Source: Bacteroidota bacterium
Lineage (GTDB): Bacteria > Bacteroidota > Bacteroidia > Bacteroidales > UBA1556
DNA: 8,750 bases
Reading direction: 5' to 3'
Assembly: GCA_003973505.1 (NCBI GenBank)
Contig: QNXT01000163.1
Coordinates: 1 to 8,750, forward strand
The position numbers and the translations under genes are program-made. Shown one piece after another: positions 1-6,553 of this stretch; position 1 is the stretch's first letter; each line of letters opens with the position of its first letter. A model generated the notes under the pieces. It saw only the letters and a list, made by a program, of their open reading frames with translations, did no database searches and had not been told where the DNA came from.

Positions 1-148
1 ACCCCAAATCGGAATCAAAAGCCACTACTGGCAAGGGACCTACCGACAAACCTTTTTTTACTTTTTTTTCAGTGCTAGTGCTATCACTCTGCGCCACCGA
101 AATCAATGAAATACTTAATACCCAAACCAATAGTAAAACCTTCTTCAT
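1..148 (-). CDS. Outer-membrane barrel protein (D15/BamA-like, DUF5982-type), 5' end only
   Basis: Only the first 49 codons are inside the window; the gene continues past the left edge. The translation opens with a clear signal peptide (MKKVLLLVWVLSISLISVAQ, cleavage probably just before or after the Q), then a short charged, Ser/Thr-rich linker (about residues 21-32), then KKGLSVGPLPVVAFDSDLG. The pattern K-G-x-x-x-G-x-L-P-x-x-A/V-x-D-x-D-x-G begins the barrel of many Bacteroidota surface-antigen D15-like outer-membrane proteins (DUF5982-type annotation). That family match is from memory and rests on very few residues. The ATG at 146-148 directly precedes the signal peptide. It lies 29 bp downstream of the serine hydrolase stop codon on the same strand, so co-transcription is likely. 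I see no strong Shine-Dalgarno sequence, as is usual in this phylum. It could instead be another exported barrel protein; the export signal is much surer than the family. Confidence 0.62.
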   Translation of the reverse strand, partial: MKKVLLLVWVLSISLISVAQSDSTSTEKKVKKGLSVGPLPVVAFDSDLG

Positions 149-177
149 ATCTTATTATCTTTTATTTAAAACCCGTT

Positions 178-1515
178 TTATTCAAAAGCAGCAAGTACTT
201 CACTCACAAATTTATTATAATCAAACTCCCCTTTTTTCGATTCGCCCATACGAACAATCACCAAATGTTTAGATGGAATAATATACACCCTTTGTCCGTG
301 AAAGCCATCGGCAAAATAAGTATCCTTAGGAGCATCAGGCAATTCATGACCGGTTTTATTCAACCAAAACTGCGCACCATATTCTCCTCCCGAATTTGGA
401 GCTTCTTGCTGTGTAAATCGCACCCAATCAGGGGAGATAATCGTATCCTTATTCCAAATTCCATTTTGCAAATAAAGTAAGCCAAAGCGAGCCCAATCTC
501 TTGTTGTTGCAAAAGTATAAGATGATGCCACATAAGTGCCCACAGCATCGGTTTCCATAATAGCCGAGCGCATTCCAATACGATTGAATAATGCCTCACG
601 AGGAAAGTCCAAATACGCCTGCTGATAATCAAAGCTACGCTTCACTATAGCAGCCAATATATTAGATGTTCCCGAAGAATAATACCAAAGCGAATCAGGT
701 GGTAGAGCCGCTTTTTTACTAATGGCATATTTTGCCACATCGCCTCGATTATACAACATAATGGTAGCATCCGAAATATCACCATAATCTTCAACCCATT
801 CCAATCCACTAGTCATATGTAGTAAACTGCGAATGGTAATATTCTTTCGCTCATCATTTTTCCATTCCTCAATGGGAGCTGGAGCATTCACATCAAGTTT
901 CCCCTCTTTTACCAAAATTCCAATTAAAGCGCTATTGATACTTTTGGTCATCGACCAACCCAATAAAGGTGTGTTTTTATCAAAACCTTCACCATAAGCC
1001 TCCGCCATAAAAAGAGTATCGTATGCTACAACGATTCCTCGGGTATGTCCTTGAGCAAGTGCATTCGCAATGGCTTTATCCAATTTCTCCCTATTCACAT
1101 TGGCAGGAATTTCCTCACGCATTTTATCACCCAATGGCCAATAAACGGTTTCAGGATATAATGGGTAAGCCTTCGCAAGGGAACGCATGGAACGCGCTTT
1201 CTCCAAGTCCTCATCAGCTATCAGTGCACAGCCAATTCCTTGACGATAAACTGCTGTTTGCTTTCCAAAACCAAAAAAATCAGCAGTAACTGTTTTTCCA
1301 ATGGTATCAATACTTAGGGAAGCCATTTTTACCAATGAGAAATTCAAGTCAACCGCTGCAACACTTTCAGGAGTACGACCTGCAACAAATACACAAGATG
1401 CCATATCTTTGGCTGCAAAACCCGTGAATATTGGCGAACGATCAATTAAGTATTTGCCTGCATAGGCCAATAATAAAACCAAAATCATTAAAATGGCTAG
1501 AAGTGTTTTTTTCAT
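178..1515 (-). CDS. Membrane-anchored serine hydrolase, beta-lactamase fold (class C-related)
   Basis: A 445-residue serine hydrolase of the broad beta-lactamase/esterase/DD-peptidase family (COG1680, PF00144). Residues 5-24 form one hydrophobic segment that is either an uncleaved anchor or a signal peptide, which places the enzyme in the periplasm. The catalytic signatures are visible: S188-M-T-K191 (SxxK; nucleophile Ser and general-base Lys), HMTSGL at 233-238, Y278-Y-S-S-G-T-S-N285 (the catalytic Tyr motif) and GFHGQ at 404-408 (the KTG-equivalent, with His in place of Lys). Residues 25-150 are a lead-in region outside the core fold. This arrangement resembles Bacteroidota homologues of 6-aminohexanoate-dimer hydrolase/EstB-type enzymes more than true AmpC, so a cell-wall peptide, ester or amide substrate is possible and beta-lactam resistance is not implied. 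The ATG at 1513-1515 fits the anchor directly. The barrel-protein gene follows after 29 bp, and the GH3 fusion gene is divergent. Confidence 0.88.
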   Translation of the reverse strand: MKKTLLAILMILVLLLAYAGKYLIDRSPIFTGFAAKDMASCVFVAGRTPESVAAVDLNFSLVKMASLSIDTIGKTVTADFFGFGKQTAVYRQGIGCALIADEDLEKARSMRSLAKAYPLYPETVYWPLGDKMREEIPANVNREKLDKAIANALAQGHTRGIVVAYDTLFMAEAYGEGFDKNTPLLGWSMTKSINSALIGILVKEGKLDVNAPAPIEEWKNDERKNITIRSLLHMTSGLEWVEDYGDISDATIMLYNRGDVAKYAISKKAALPPDSLWYYSSGTSNILAAIVKRSFDYQQAYLDFPREALFNRIGMRSAIMETDAVGTYVASSYTFATTRDWARFGLLYLQNGIWNKDTIISPDWVRFTQQEAPNSGGEYGAQFWLNKTGHELPDAPKDTYFADGFHGQRVYIIPSKHLVIVRMGESKKGEFDYNKFVSEVLAAFE

Positions 1516-1561
1516 CGCTTATAAATTTATTCGAATTAACTCATATCAACAAGAACTATAT

Positions 1562-1583
1562 AAATTGGTGCTTAAACCAAATT
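1562..1583. repeat. Imperfect inverted repeat in the divergent control region
   Basis: Two 8-base arms (1562-1569 and 1576-1583) pair at seven of eight positions around a 6-base gap; the core is TTGGT/ACCAA. If the serine hydrolase transcript starts near 1635, this would lie in its leader RNA. It could also be a binding site for a dimeric regulator. An arm this short in AT-rich sequence could be chance. Confidence 0.25.
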
Positions 1584-1640
1584 ACAGCTTGCTTTTTTAA
1601 AAAATCATATAAAAAGAGTATCCTGTGACAGACATTAAAG

Positions 1641-1648
1641 CAAATATA
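1641..1648 (-). promoter_or_regulatory. Candidate Bacteroidota -7 element for the serine hydrolase
   Basis: Read on the minus strand this is TATATTTG, an exact match to the Bacteroidota sigma-ABfr -7 consensus TAnnTTTG. I see no convincing TTTG at the -33 distance. A start here would leave a leader of about 120 bases before the ATG at 1515. The region is very AT-rich, so a chance match is possible. Confidence 0.3.
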
Positions 1649-1749
1649 TAAAATATTGAGAAATAGAACGATGATTAAAATGCCACTTACTAACAATGGA
1701 TGTTAAGAAATTGCAATGATAAATCTAAAAATAGCCCTTTCATTATTTG

Positions 1750-1757
1750 TAAATTTG
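1750..1757 (+). promoter_or_regulatory. Candidate Bacteroidota -7 element for the GH3 fusion gene
   Basis: TAAATTTG matches the TAnnTTTG consensus exactly and would start transcription near 1762, about 30 bases before the ATG at 1792. That spacing is comfortable for this phylum. No clear TTTG -33 box lies 17-23 bases upstream; the nearest TTG, at 1711-1713, is too far away. Confidence 0.42.
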
Positions 1758-1791
1758 AGTTTTCGTAATAATCATATAGCTAATACATATA

Positions 1792-4700
1792 ATGCCCAAA
1801 TATAAATCCTTTATACTATTTTATATCGCTGTATTCTTGCTCAGTACCAGTGCTTTTTCTCAAGAAGTAGATAGTGTTGCTGTGGACCGTTTAGCACAAG
1901 ATTCCTTAGTACAAGATTCCCTAATTGTCATACCCAAAGTACTTACTCAAGAAGAATGGGTTGATTCTGTTTTCAACTCGCTAAGCGATGATGAGAAAAT
2001 TGGCCAATTATTTATGATTCGGGCTCACTCAAATAAGAATAAAGCCTATCATGAGAAGATTGCCGATGAAATACGAAATAATAAAGTGGGTGGCGTTTGC
2101 TTTTTTCAAGGCGGACCTGTTCGGCAAATCGATTTGGTAAATTATTATCAAGAGATTTCAAAAACACCACTTTTTGTTGCCATTGATGGCGAATGGGGTA
2201 TCTCGATGCGATTGGATTCTGTGGAAAAATTTCCCCGCCAGATGACTTTGGGAGCCATACAAAACGACAGCTTGATTTATCAAATGGGAAAACAAATTGC
2301 CGATCAATGTAAGCTTGTGGGCGTGAATATCAATTTTGCTCCTGTGGTTGATGTGAATAATAACCCACAAAACCCGGTAATAAATAGTCGCTCATTTGGT
2401 GAAAACCAAAACAAAGTAGCCCAAAAAGGAACAATGTATATGCTTGGTTTACAAGATGACTCTGTAATGGCCGTGGCAAAACATTTCCCCGGGCATGGTG
2501 ATACTGATAGCGATTCGCACAAAACCCTACCAACGGTAAATGCCAGCAAACACGATATTGACAGCATACATCTTACCCCATTCAAAGCACTAATTAACCA
2601 TAATGTGGGTGGAATTATGATAGCCCATCTTTTTATCCCTGCCATAGATACAACGCAAGGTCGGGCATCAAGCCTCTCGCCTATTATGGTCCAAGCTATG
2701 CTTAAAGACTCACTACATTTTAAAGGCTTAGCCATTACCGATGCTTTAGAAATGAAAGGCGTTTCGAACTATAATGAACCAGGACAATTGGAAGTAAAAG
2801 CTTTATTGGCAGGCAACGATATTCTACTTATGCCCAAAGATGTACGCACATCTATTGATGCCATTAAAAAAGCCATCTCCGATAGTATTCTTTCCCAAGA
2901 AACGATTGATAATAGAGTTCGAAAAATTTTAATTGAAAAATACAAACTCGGTTTATCGCAGCGAAAACCTTTGGACAAAACAAATATTTACAATCGTATA
3001 AATACCACTCACAATAAAGCGCTTATCAAAGAATTATATCGTAATGCCATTACTTTGATAAAAAACAATGATAAGCTACTTCCACTGACTACCAGTCCTA
3101 AAGCCAAAATGGCAGTTGTAAGCATCGGATTTCCAAAGGATAATCCTTTTAGCAAACGTTTTAACGATTACCGAAAAGCCGACCGTTTTCATCTTGATTC
3201 GAGAAGCACCATGAGTAATGTGAATGCTATGGTCGAAAAGCTAAAAGGTTACGATGTGGTAATTGTTGATATTAATAAAACAAGTAATTCGGCACGTAAA
3301 AATTATGCTATCTACCAGTCGAGTATTGATTTTTGCAATTTAATAGCGCAAAAAACAAAGCTTATTGTTGTCATTCAAGGTAGTCCTTACTCTTTGAAAC
3401 GCTTTACAGAAGGTAGCAATGCACAAGCTATTATTGTTGCTTATCAAGATAGCGATGCTGCTTTAGAAGCTGCCGCTGAATCACTTTTTGGAGGTTTCGA
3501 TATTTCAGGCAGTTTACCCGTAAGCTCTTCAAAAAATTATCCCGCAGGATTTGGCATTCAATTAAAAAAAAAGCGCATTAGTTTCGGATTTCCCGAAGAA
3601 GTAGGAATCAACAGTGATAGTTTGGGATTAATTGATTCCATTATTCAATTTGGGATTGATACCGGTGCCTATCCTGGTTGTCAGGTGCTTATAGCTAAAG
3701 ATGGAATGATTATCTACAATCGTGCCTTTGGCTCAAAAACCTACGCTAAAAAGGACAGTATTGACCTCGATAATATTTACGATTTAGCTTCTGTCACCAA
3801 GGTTTTAGCTACTACCCTTGCCGTGATGCGACTTGCCAATGAAGGAAAGATTGATGTGGATCGTAGGCTGAAATATTACCTTCCCGAATTGGATTCGACC
3901 AATAAGGGTGATTTATTAATTCGTGATGTTATGAGTCATCAGGCACGACTTACTCCCTGGATTCCTTTTTACAATCATACCATAAAAGACGGTAAGCTTA
4001 ACACCTATTTATACAGCAAAGAAAAAAAGCCCGGCTACGAAATTCAAGTAGCAGATCATATGTATATTCTTAACTCATACCAAGATACAATCTGGAATGA
4101 AATTATAAATTCGAAACTACTTCGAAGAAAAAAATATCGCTATAGCGATTTGGGATTTTACATTATGAAAGAAATTGTGGAGCGACAAACACACACAAGC
4201 ATCGACCACTATATGGATAGTGTATTTTATAAACCCATGGGTTTACAAAGTATTGGTTATTTACCTCTTACAAAATTTGATAGTAGCTTAATTGTTCCTA
4301 CCGAAAAAGATAACTATTTCCGCAATCAGTTGATTTATGGTTATGTTCATGACCAAGGCTGTGCCATGATGGGCGGAGTTGAAGGACATGCTGGATTGTT
4401 TGGCAACAGTTTGGATGTAGCTATTTTGGCACAAATGCTACTCCAAGAGGGTGTTTATGGCGATATTAATTATTTAGATACTAACGAGATAGAAGACTTC
4501 ACTCGCCAACAATTTCCTTTGAACGATAATCGTCGTGGTTTGGGATTTGATAAACCTTTACCAAATCCCGAAGATGGAGGTCCTACATGCGAGTTGGTTT
4601 CTTCACAAAGCTTTGGGCATAGTGGTTTTACCGGAACTTACTTTTGGGTTGACCCAAAATATAAACTAACCTATGTTTTTCTATCGAATCGCGTTTATCC

Positions 4701-4794
4701 CGATGCCGAGAACAAACTACTAATCAAACTGGACATTCGAACCCGTATTCAGGAAAAGATATATCATGCCATGGGTGTGAACCACCGAGAGTGA
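1792..4794 (+). CDS. Exported GH3 beta-N-acetylglucosaminidase (NagZ-like) fused to a beta-lactamase-like serine hydrolase
   Basis: A 1000-residue two-enzyme fusion. Residues 1-23 are a signal peptide (cleavage after AFS, before Q24) with no lipobox Cys, so the protein is exported. A short linker follows, then the GH3 TIM-barrel at about 52-390. It carries the NagZ signature KHFPGHGDTDSDSH at 230-243, which includes the acid/base dyad D241/H243, and the nucleophile D317 in AITDALEMKG. Residues about 405-590 form the GH3 C-terminal alpha/beta domain. Residues about 605-1000 are a PF00144 serine hydrolase with S667-V-T-K670 (SxxK), Y784-S-D786 (the YxN-like motif) and H943-S-G945 (the KTG-equivalent). 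All expected catalytic residues are present, so both halves look active. The NagZ-type signature predicts hydrolysis of GlcNAc-MurNAc linkages in muropeptides. The second domain may be an amidase or DD-peptidase-like enzyme, comparable to B. subtilis AmiE, which is encoded beside NagZ there. Fusions of this kind occur elsewhere in Bacteroidota. It is convergent with the sugar kinase, with a 20-bp gap. Confidence 0.93.
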   Translation: MPKYKSFILFYIAVFLLSTSAFSQEVDSVAVDRLAQDSLVQDSLIVIPKVLTQEEWVDSVFNSLSDDEKIGQLFMIRAHSNKNKAYHEKIADEIRNNKVGGVCFFQGGPVRQIDLVNYYQEISKTPLFVAIDGEWGISMRLDSVEKFPRQMTLGAIQNDSLIYQMGKQIADQCKLVGVNINFAPVVDVNNNPQNPVINSRSFGENQNKVAQKGTMYMLGLQDDSVMAVAKHFPGHGDTDSDSHKTLPTVNASKHDIDSIHLTPFKALINHNVGGIMIAHLFIPAIDTTQGRASSLSPIMVQAMLKDSLHFKGLAITDALEMKGVSNYNEPGQLEVKALLAGNDILLMPKDVRTSIDAIKKAISDSILSQETIDNRVRKILIEKYKLGLSQRKPLDKTNIYNRINTTHNKALIKELYRNAITLIKNNDKLLPLTTSPKAKMAVVSIGFPKDNPFSKRFNDYRKADRFHLDSRSTMSNVNAMVEKLKGYDVVIVDINKTSNSARKNYAIYQSSIDFCNLIAQKTKLIVVIQGSPYSLKRFTEGSNAQAIIVAYQDSDAALEAAAESLFGGFDISGSLPVSSSKNYPAGFGIQLKKKRISFGFPEEVGINSDSLGLIDSIIQFGIDTGAYPGCQVLIAKDGMIIYNRAFGSKTYAKKDSIDLDNIYDLASVTKVLATTLAVMRLANEGKIDVDRRLKYYLPELDSTNKGDLLIRDVMSHQARLTPWIPFYNHTIKDGKLNTYLYSKEKKPGYEIQVADHMYILNSYQDTIWNEIINSKLLRRKKYRYSDLGFYIMKEIVERQTHTSIDHYMDSVFYKPMGLQSIGYLPLTKFDSSLIVPTEKDNYFRNQLIYGYVHDQGCAMMGGVEGHAGLFGNSLDVAILAQMLLQEGVYGDINYLDTNEIEDFTRQQFPLNDNRRGLGFDKPLPNPEDGGPTCELVSSQSFGHSGFTGTYFWVDPKYKLTYVFLSNRVYPDAENKLLIKLDIRTRIQEKIYHAMGVNHRE
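1891..1920 (+). repeat. 15-bp in-frame tandem duplication in the post-signal linker of the fusion gene
   Basis: Positions 1891-1905 and 1906-1920 are adjacent copies of a 15-base unit that differ at one base (C1895 versus T1910). They encode LAQDS-LVQDS at residues 34-43, just after the signal peptide. The linker is probably flexible, so gain of five residues would be tolerated. Confidence 0.8.
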
Positions 4795-4814
4795 TTATCT
4801 TACTGCCAACCTAT

Positions 4815-5663
4815 TCAGCTTTTATTTTTAGACTTATGATATTCTACTAAGGAATAAATAGGCTCTTGCTCGATAGTTCCTAATAAATAGGAATGTTTTT
4901 CAAGTTCTTCCTTTAGGATATTTTGAAAGTAAAATGCCACAGACCCAACAAAACCTACGGGGAGTTTCTTATCAAAGTTTAATGTATCAAGTTGGTATTT
5001 GATAAAATCCTTAAAAGCAATTCTTAGGATATTCTGAATAAAATCCTCTTGAGCAAAGGTGGTAGCGAATGGGGCAAAACTAGCTAAATAACGATTGGGA
5101 AATTTCTTTTTATACAGATTTTCCAAAACGAAAGACACATCAACATTATATTGGTTTTCAAATGCTAATTGAAGATTTTTAGGCATCTCTTTTCGCAAAT
5201 AAGATTGTAAAAGCATGCGACCAACATAAGAGCCACTCCCTTCATCACCCAATAAATAGCCCAGTGATTGTATTTTAATACTAAAACCTTTTCCATCGTA
5301 AACGGCAGCGTTTGAACCCGTTCCTAAAATACAACACACCCCTCGACTATTTCCAAATAAAGCATGAGCTGCTGCCAACAAATCGGAATTACTTTCAATT
5401 TGTGCCTTCAAAAAAACACTTTGCAATGCATTTTGTACCAAGCTACACTTATCAGGCATGGAACAACCTGCTCCATAAAAATACACTTTGGATATATTTT
5501 CTACATCCACAGACTGAAAACAAGCTGATACAATTTCTTTAATCGCAGATTCATCTAAAAAATAAGGATTGATTCCCAGTGAATAAAAAGACTGTTGCTT
5601 TCCATTTTTCGACAATAATATCCAATGTGTTTTTGTAGAACCTGAATCAGCTATAAGAATCAT
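4815..5663 (-). CDS. BadF/BadG/BcrA/BcrD-family amino-sugar kinase (GlcNAc/MurNAc kinase-like)
   Basis: A 282-residue cytoplasmic ASKHA-fold kinase, full length for this family. Visible motifs in order: D6-S-G-S-T-K-T12 (phosphate-1 loop), S91-N-S-D94 (likely catalytic Asp region), I112-L-G-T-G-S117 (phosphate-2 loop), GYLLGDEGSGSYVGR at 135-149 (a conserved block of GlcNAc-kinase-like members) and VGFVGSVA at 236-243 (adenosine motif). Family members phosphorylate N-acetylglucosamine with ATP; the Clostridium enzyme MurK, in the same superfamily, accepts both MurNAc and GlcNAc. The neighbouring gene encodes an enzyme predicted to release GlcNAc, which favours an amino-sugar substrate, but specificity cannot be read from the sequence alone. 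The ATG at 5661-5663 begins exactly at the MILIADSGST strand, so the start is firm. The hairpin at 5681-5735 ends only 17 bases before this ATG. The gene converges on the GH3 fusion, and I see no terminator in the 20-bp gap. Confidence 0.85.
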   Translation of the reverse strand: MILIADSGSTKTHWILLSKNGKQQSFYSLGINPYFLDESAIKEIVSACFQSVDVENISKVYFYGAGCSMPDKCSLVQNALQSVFLKAQIESNSDLLAAAHALFGNSRGVCCILGTGSNAAVYDGKGFSIKIQSLGYLLGDEGSGSYVGRMLLQSYLRKEMPKNLQLAFENQYNVDVSFVLENLYKKKFPNRYLASFAPFATTFAQEDFIQNILRIAFKDFIKYQLDTLNFDKKLPVGFVGSVAFYFQNILKEELEKHSYLLGTIEQEPIYSLVEYHKSKNKS

Positions 5664-5680
5664 AATTTATTATTAAAACG

Positions 5681-5735
5681 AAAAAAGTGTAAATCACTTA
5701 CGAACCAAAGTTTTGCAAACGATCTACACTTTTTT
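5681..5735 (-). terminator. Long hairpin with A/U flanks between the T9SS gene and the kinase gene
   Basis: Positions 5681-5691 and 5725-5735 are perfect 11-base inverted copies (AAAAAAGTGTA and its complement). On a minus-strand transcript the stem continues inward through 5692-5701 pairing with 5715-5724. This gives 21 consecutive pairs (17 Watson-Crick and 4 G-U) around a 13-base loop at 5702-5714. On a plus-strand transcript the four wobble pairs become A-C mismatches, so the fold favours minus-strand RNA, the direction of both flanking genes. An A-run before and a U-run after resemble a Rho-independent terminator for the T9SS gene that ends at 5754. The low GC content of the stem and its position 17 bases before the kinase ATG also allow an attenuator or leader structure. 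Confidence 0.68.
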
Positions 5736-5753
5736 ACCAATATTATTATTTAT

Positions 5754-6494
5754 CTATCGAATAATCATTTGCTTGCGTACATTATAAATATCGTTTTTCA
5801 ACTGATAAATATATAAACCTGAAGGCAAATCACCTTTCACAAATTCGATTTTATTTAAGCCTTTTTCTGCTTGAATCATTTCACTATGCACCAATTTTCC
5901 ATCAATACTGTACACATCAAATTGAAGTGAGCTGGTTTGAGGACTTTGAAAACGGATTGTTGTCTTATACTCGAATGGATTGGGTGCATTTTGAAGCACA
6001 ACAAATTGTTCTTGCTCCACATCGTTAAAACCTATGGTTGCAGGGTCTAAAACCTTAAAATCATAATCAACCGTATGAACTTGTGTATTATTTGGATTTC
6101 CACCTAAAAATATCTTTGCATGTATGGTTAAAGTATAGGTACCTGTATCAGCCATAGTTGGCGTACCCTGAATAACCATACATCCGAATGTTCCACCTTG
6201 CCAATAATCCGTTGCAGAATTAGTTACATACGAAAATGTATTTGGCACCCCTGAAACACTATCAATCCCTACAGAATCGATAGTCAAAGGATATCCAGCC
6301 ACTAAAGTATCAGCAGGAATACGTAGGTTAATGATTTCACTATAAACTTTAGTTGCAAATGCAGGAGGTATTCCTTGCGATGCATCTGGATTTGTCAAGG
6401 CAGGTCCGGAAAACGGAACTGGTGTACATTGTGCATTTACCATCATCTGCGATAGTAAGGTAAAAGATAATAATAAAAGTAATTTTCTCATCAT
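5754..6494 (-). CDS. Small exported protein with a type IX secretion (type A) sorting domain
   Basis: A 246-residue secreted protein. Residues 1-21 form a signal peptide (MMRKLLLLLS, then a hydrophobic run ending VNA, cleavage before Q22). The mature cargo, about 22-150, is rich in beta-prone, Thr/Gly/Pro stretches and looks like one Ig- or cadherin-like module. It contains only two Cys (C23 and C105), which could form a disulphide. The segment GVPNTFSYVTN...GGTFGCMVIQGTPT resembles a module I recall from other Bacteroidota T9SS proteins. Residues about 162-246 are the Por-type C-terminal sorting domain: VVLQNAPNPF at 165-174, VYSIDGKLV at 194-202, GLNKIEF and LPSGLYIYQL, ending KQMIIR. That domain directs passage through the outer membrane and release or attachment at the surface. 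No catalytic motif is seen, so the function is unknown. Two adjacent ATGs (6494 and 6491) are possible starts and differ by one Met. The transporter gene ends 57 bp upstream, and a strong hairpin follows. Confidence 0.85.
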   Translation of the reverse strand: MMRKLLLLLSFTLLSQMMVNAQCTPVPFSGPALTNPDASQGIPPAFATKVYSEIINLRIPADTLVAGYPLTIDSVGIDSVSGVPNTFSYVTNSATDYWQGGTFGCMVIQGTPTMADTGTYTLTIHAKIFLGGNPNNTQVHTVDYDFKVLDPATIGFNDVEQEQFVVLQNAPNPFEYKTTIRFQSPQTSSLQFDVYSIDGKLVHSEMIQAEKGLNKIEFVKGDLPSGLYIYQLKNDIYNVRKQMIIR

Positions 6495-6541
6495 TGTATA
6501 AATGTTTGTGTTAATAATTATTCTTCGCTACTATAGATACG

Positions 6542-6553
6542 AATTTATAAATT
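6542..6553. repeat. 12-bp perfect palindrome at the transporter stop codon
   Basis: AATTTATAAATT is self-complementary and overlaps the transporter's TAA stop (6552-6554). Pure A/T sequence makes chance likely. No TAnnTTTG element is visible in the gap at 6495-6551, so the source of the T9SS gene transcript is unclear; read-through from the transporter is possible. Confidence 0.25.

Noticed and set aside
106..480. A 124-codon open frame on the plus strand opposite the serine hydrolase and barrel genes
   Set aside because: It runs antisense to the 3' end of a clear serine hydrolase and to the start of the barrel gene, and its composition is not protein-like.
178..1515. A beta-lactam resistance gene
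   Set aside because: The third motif is GFHGQ rather than KTG, and the protein carries a long lead-in plus an N-terminal anchor. It fits the broad serine-hydrolase family, and nothing in the sequence supports antibiotic hydrolysis.
1593..1604. T6A6 palindrome in the divergent control region
   Set aside because: A run of six T then six A is expected often in such AT-rich intergenic DNA, and its position does not fit a terminator or a promoter upstream element for either gene.
2304..2735. A 143-codon open frame on the minus strand inside the GH3 domain
   Set aside because: It lies wholly opposite a conserved catalytic domain and has no recognisable domain or signal, so it is an antisense shadow of the GH3 coding sequence.
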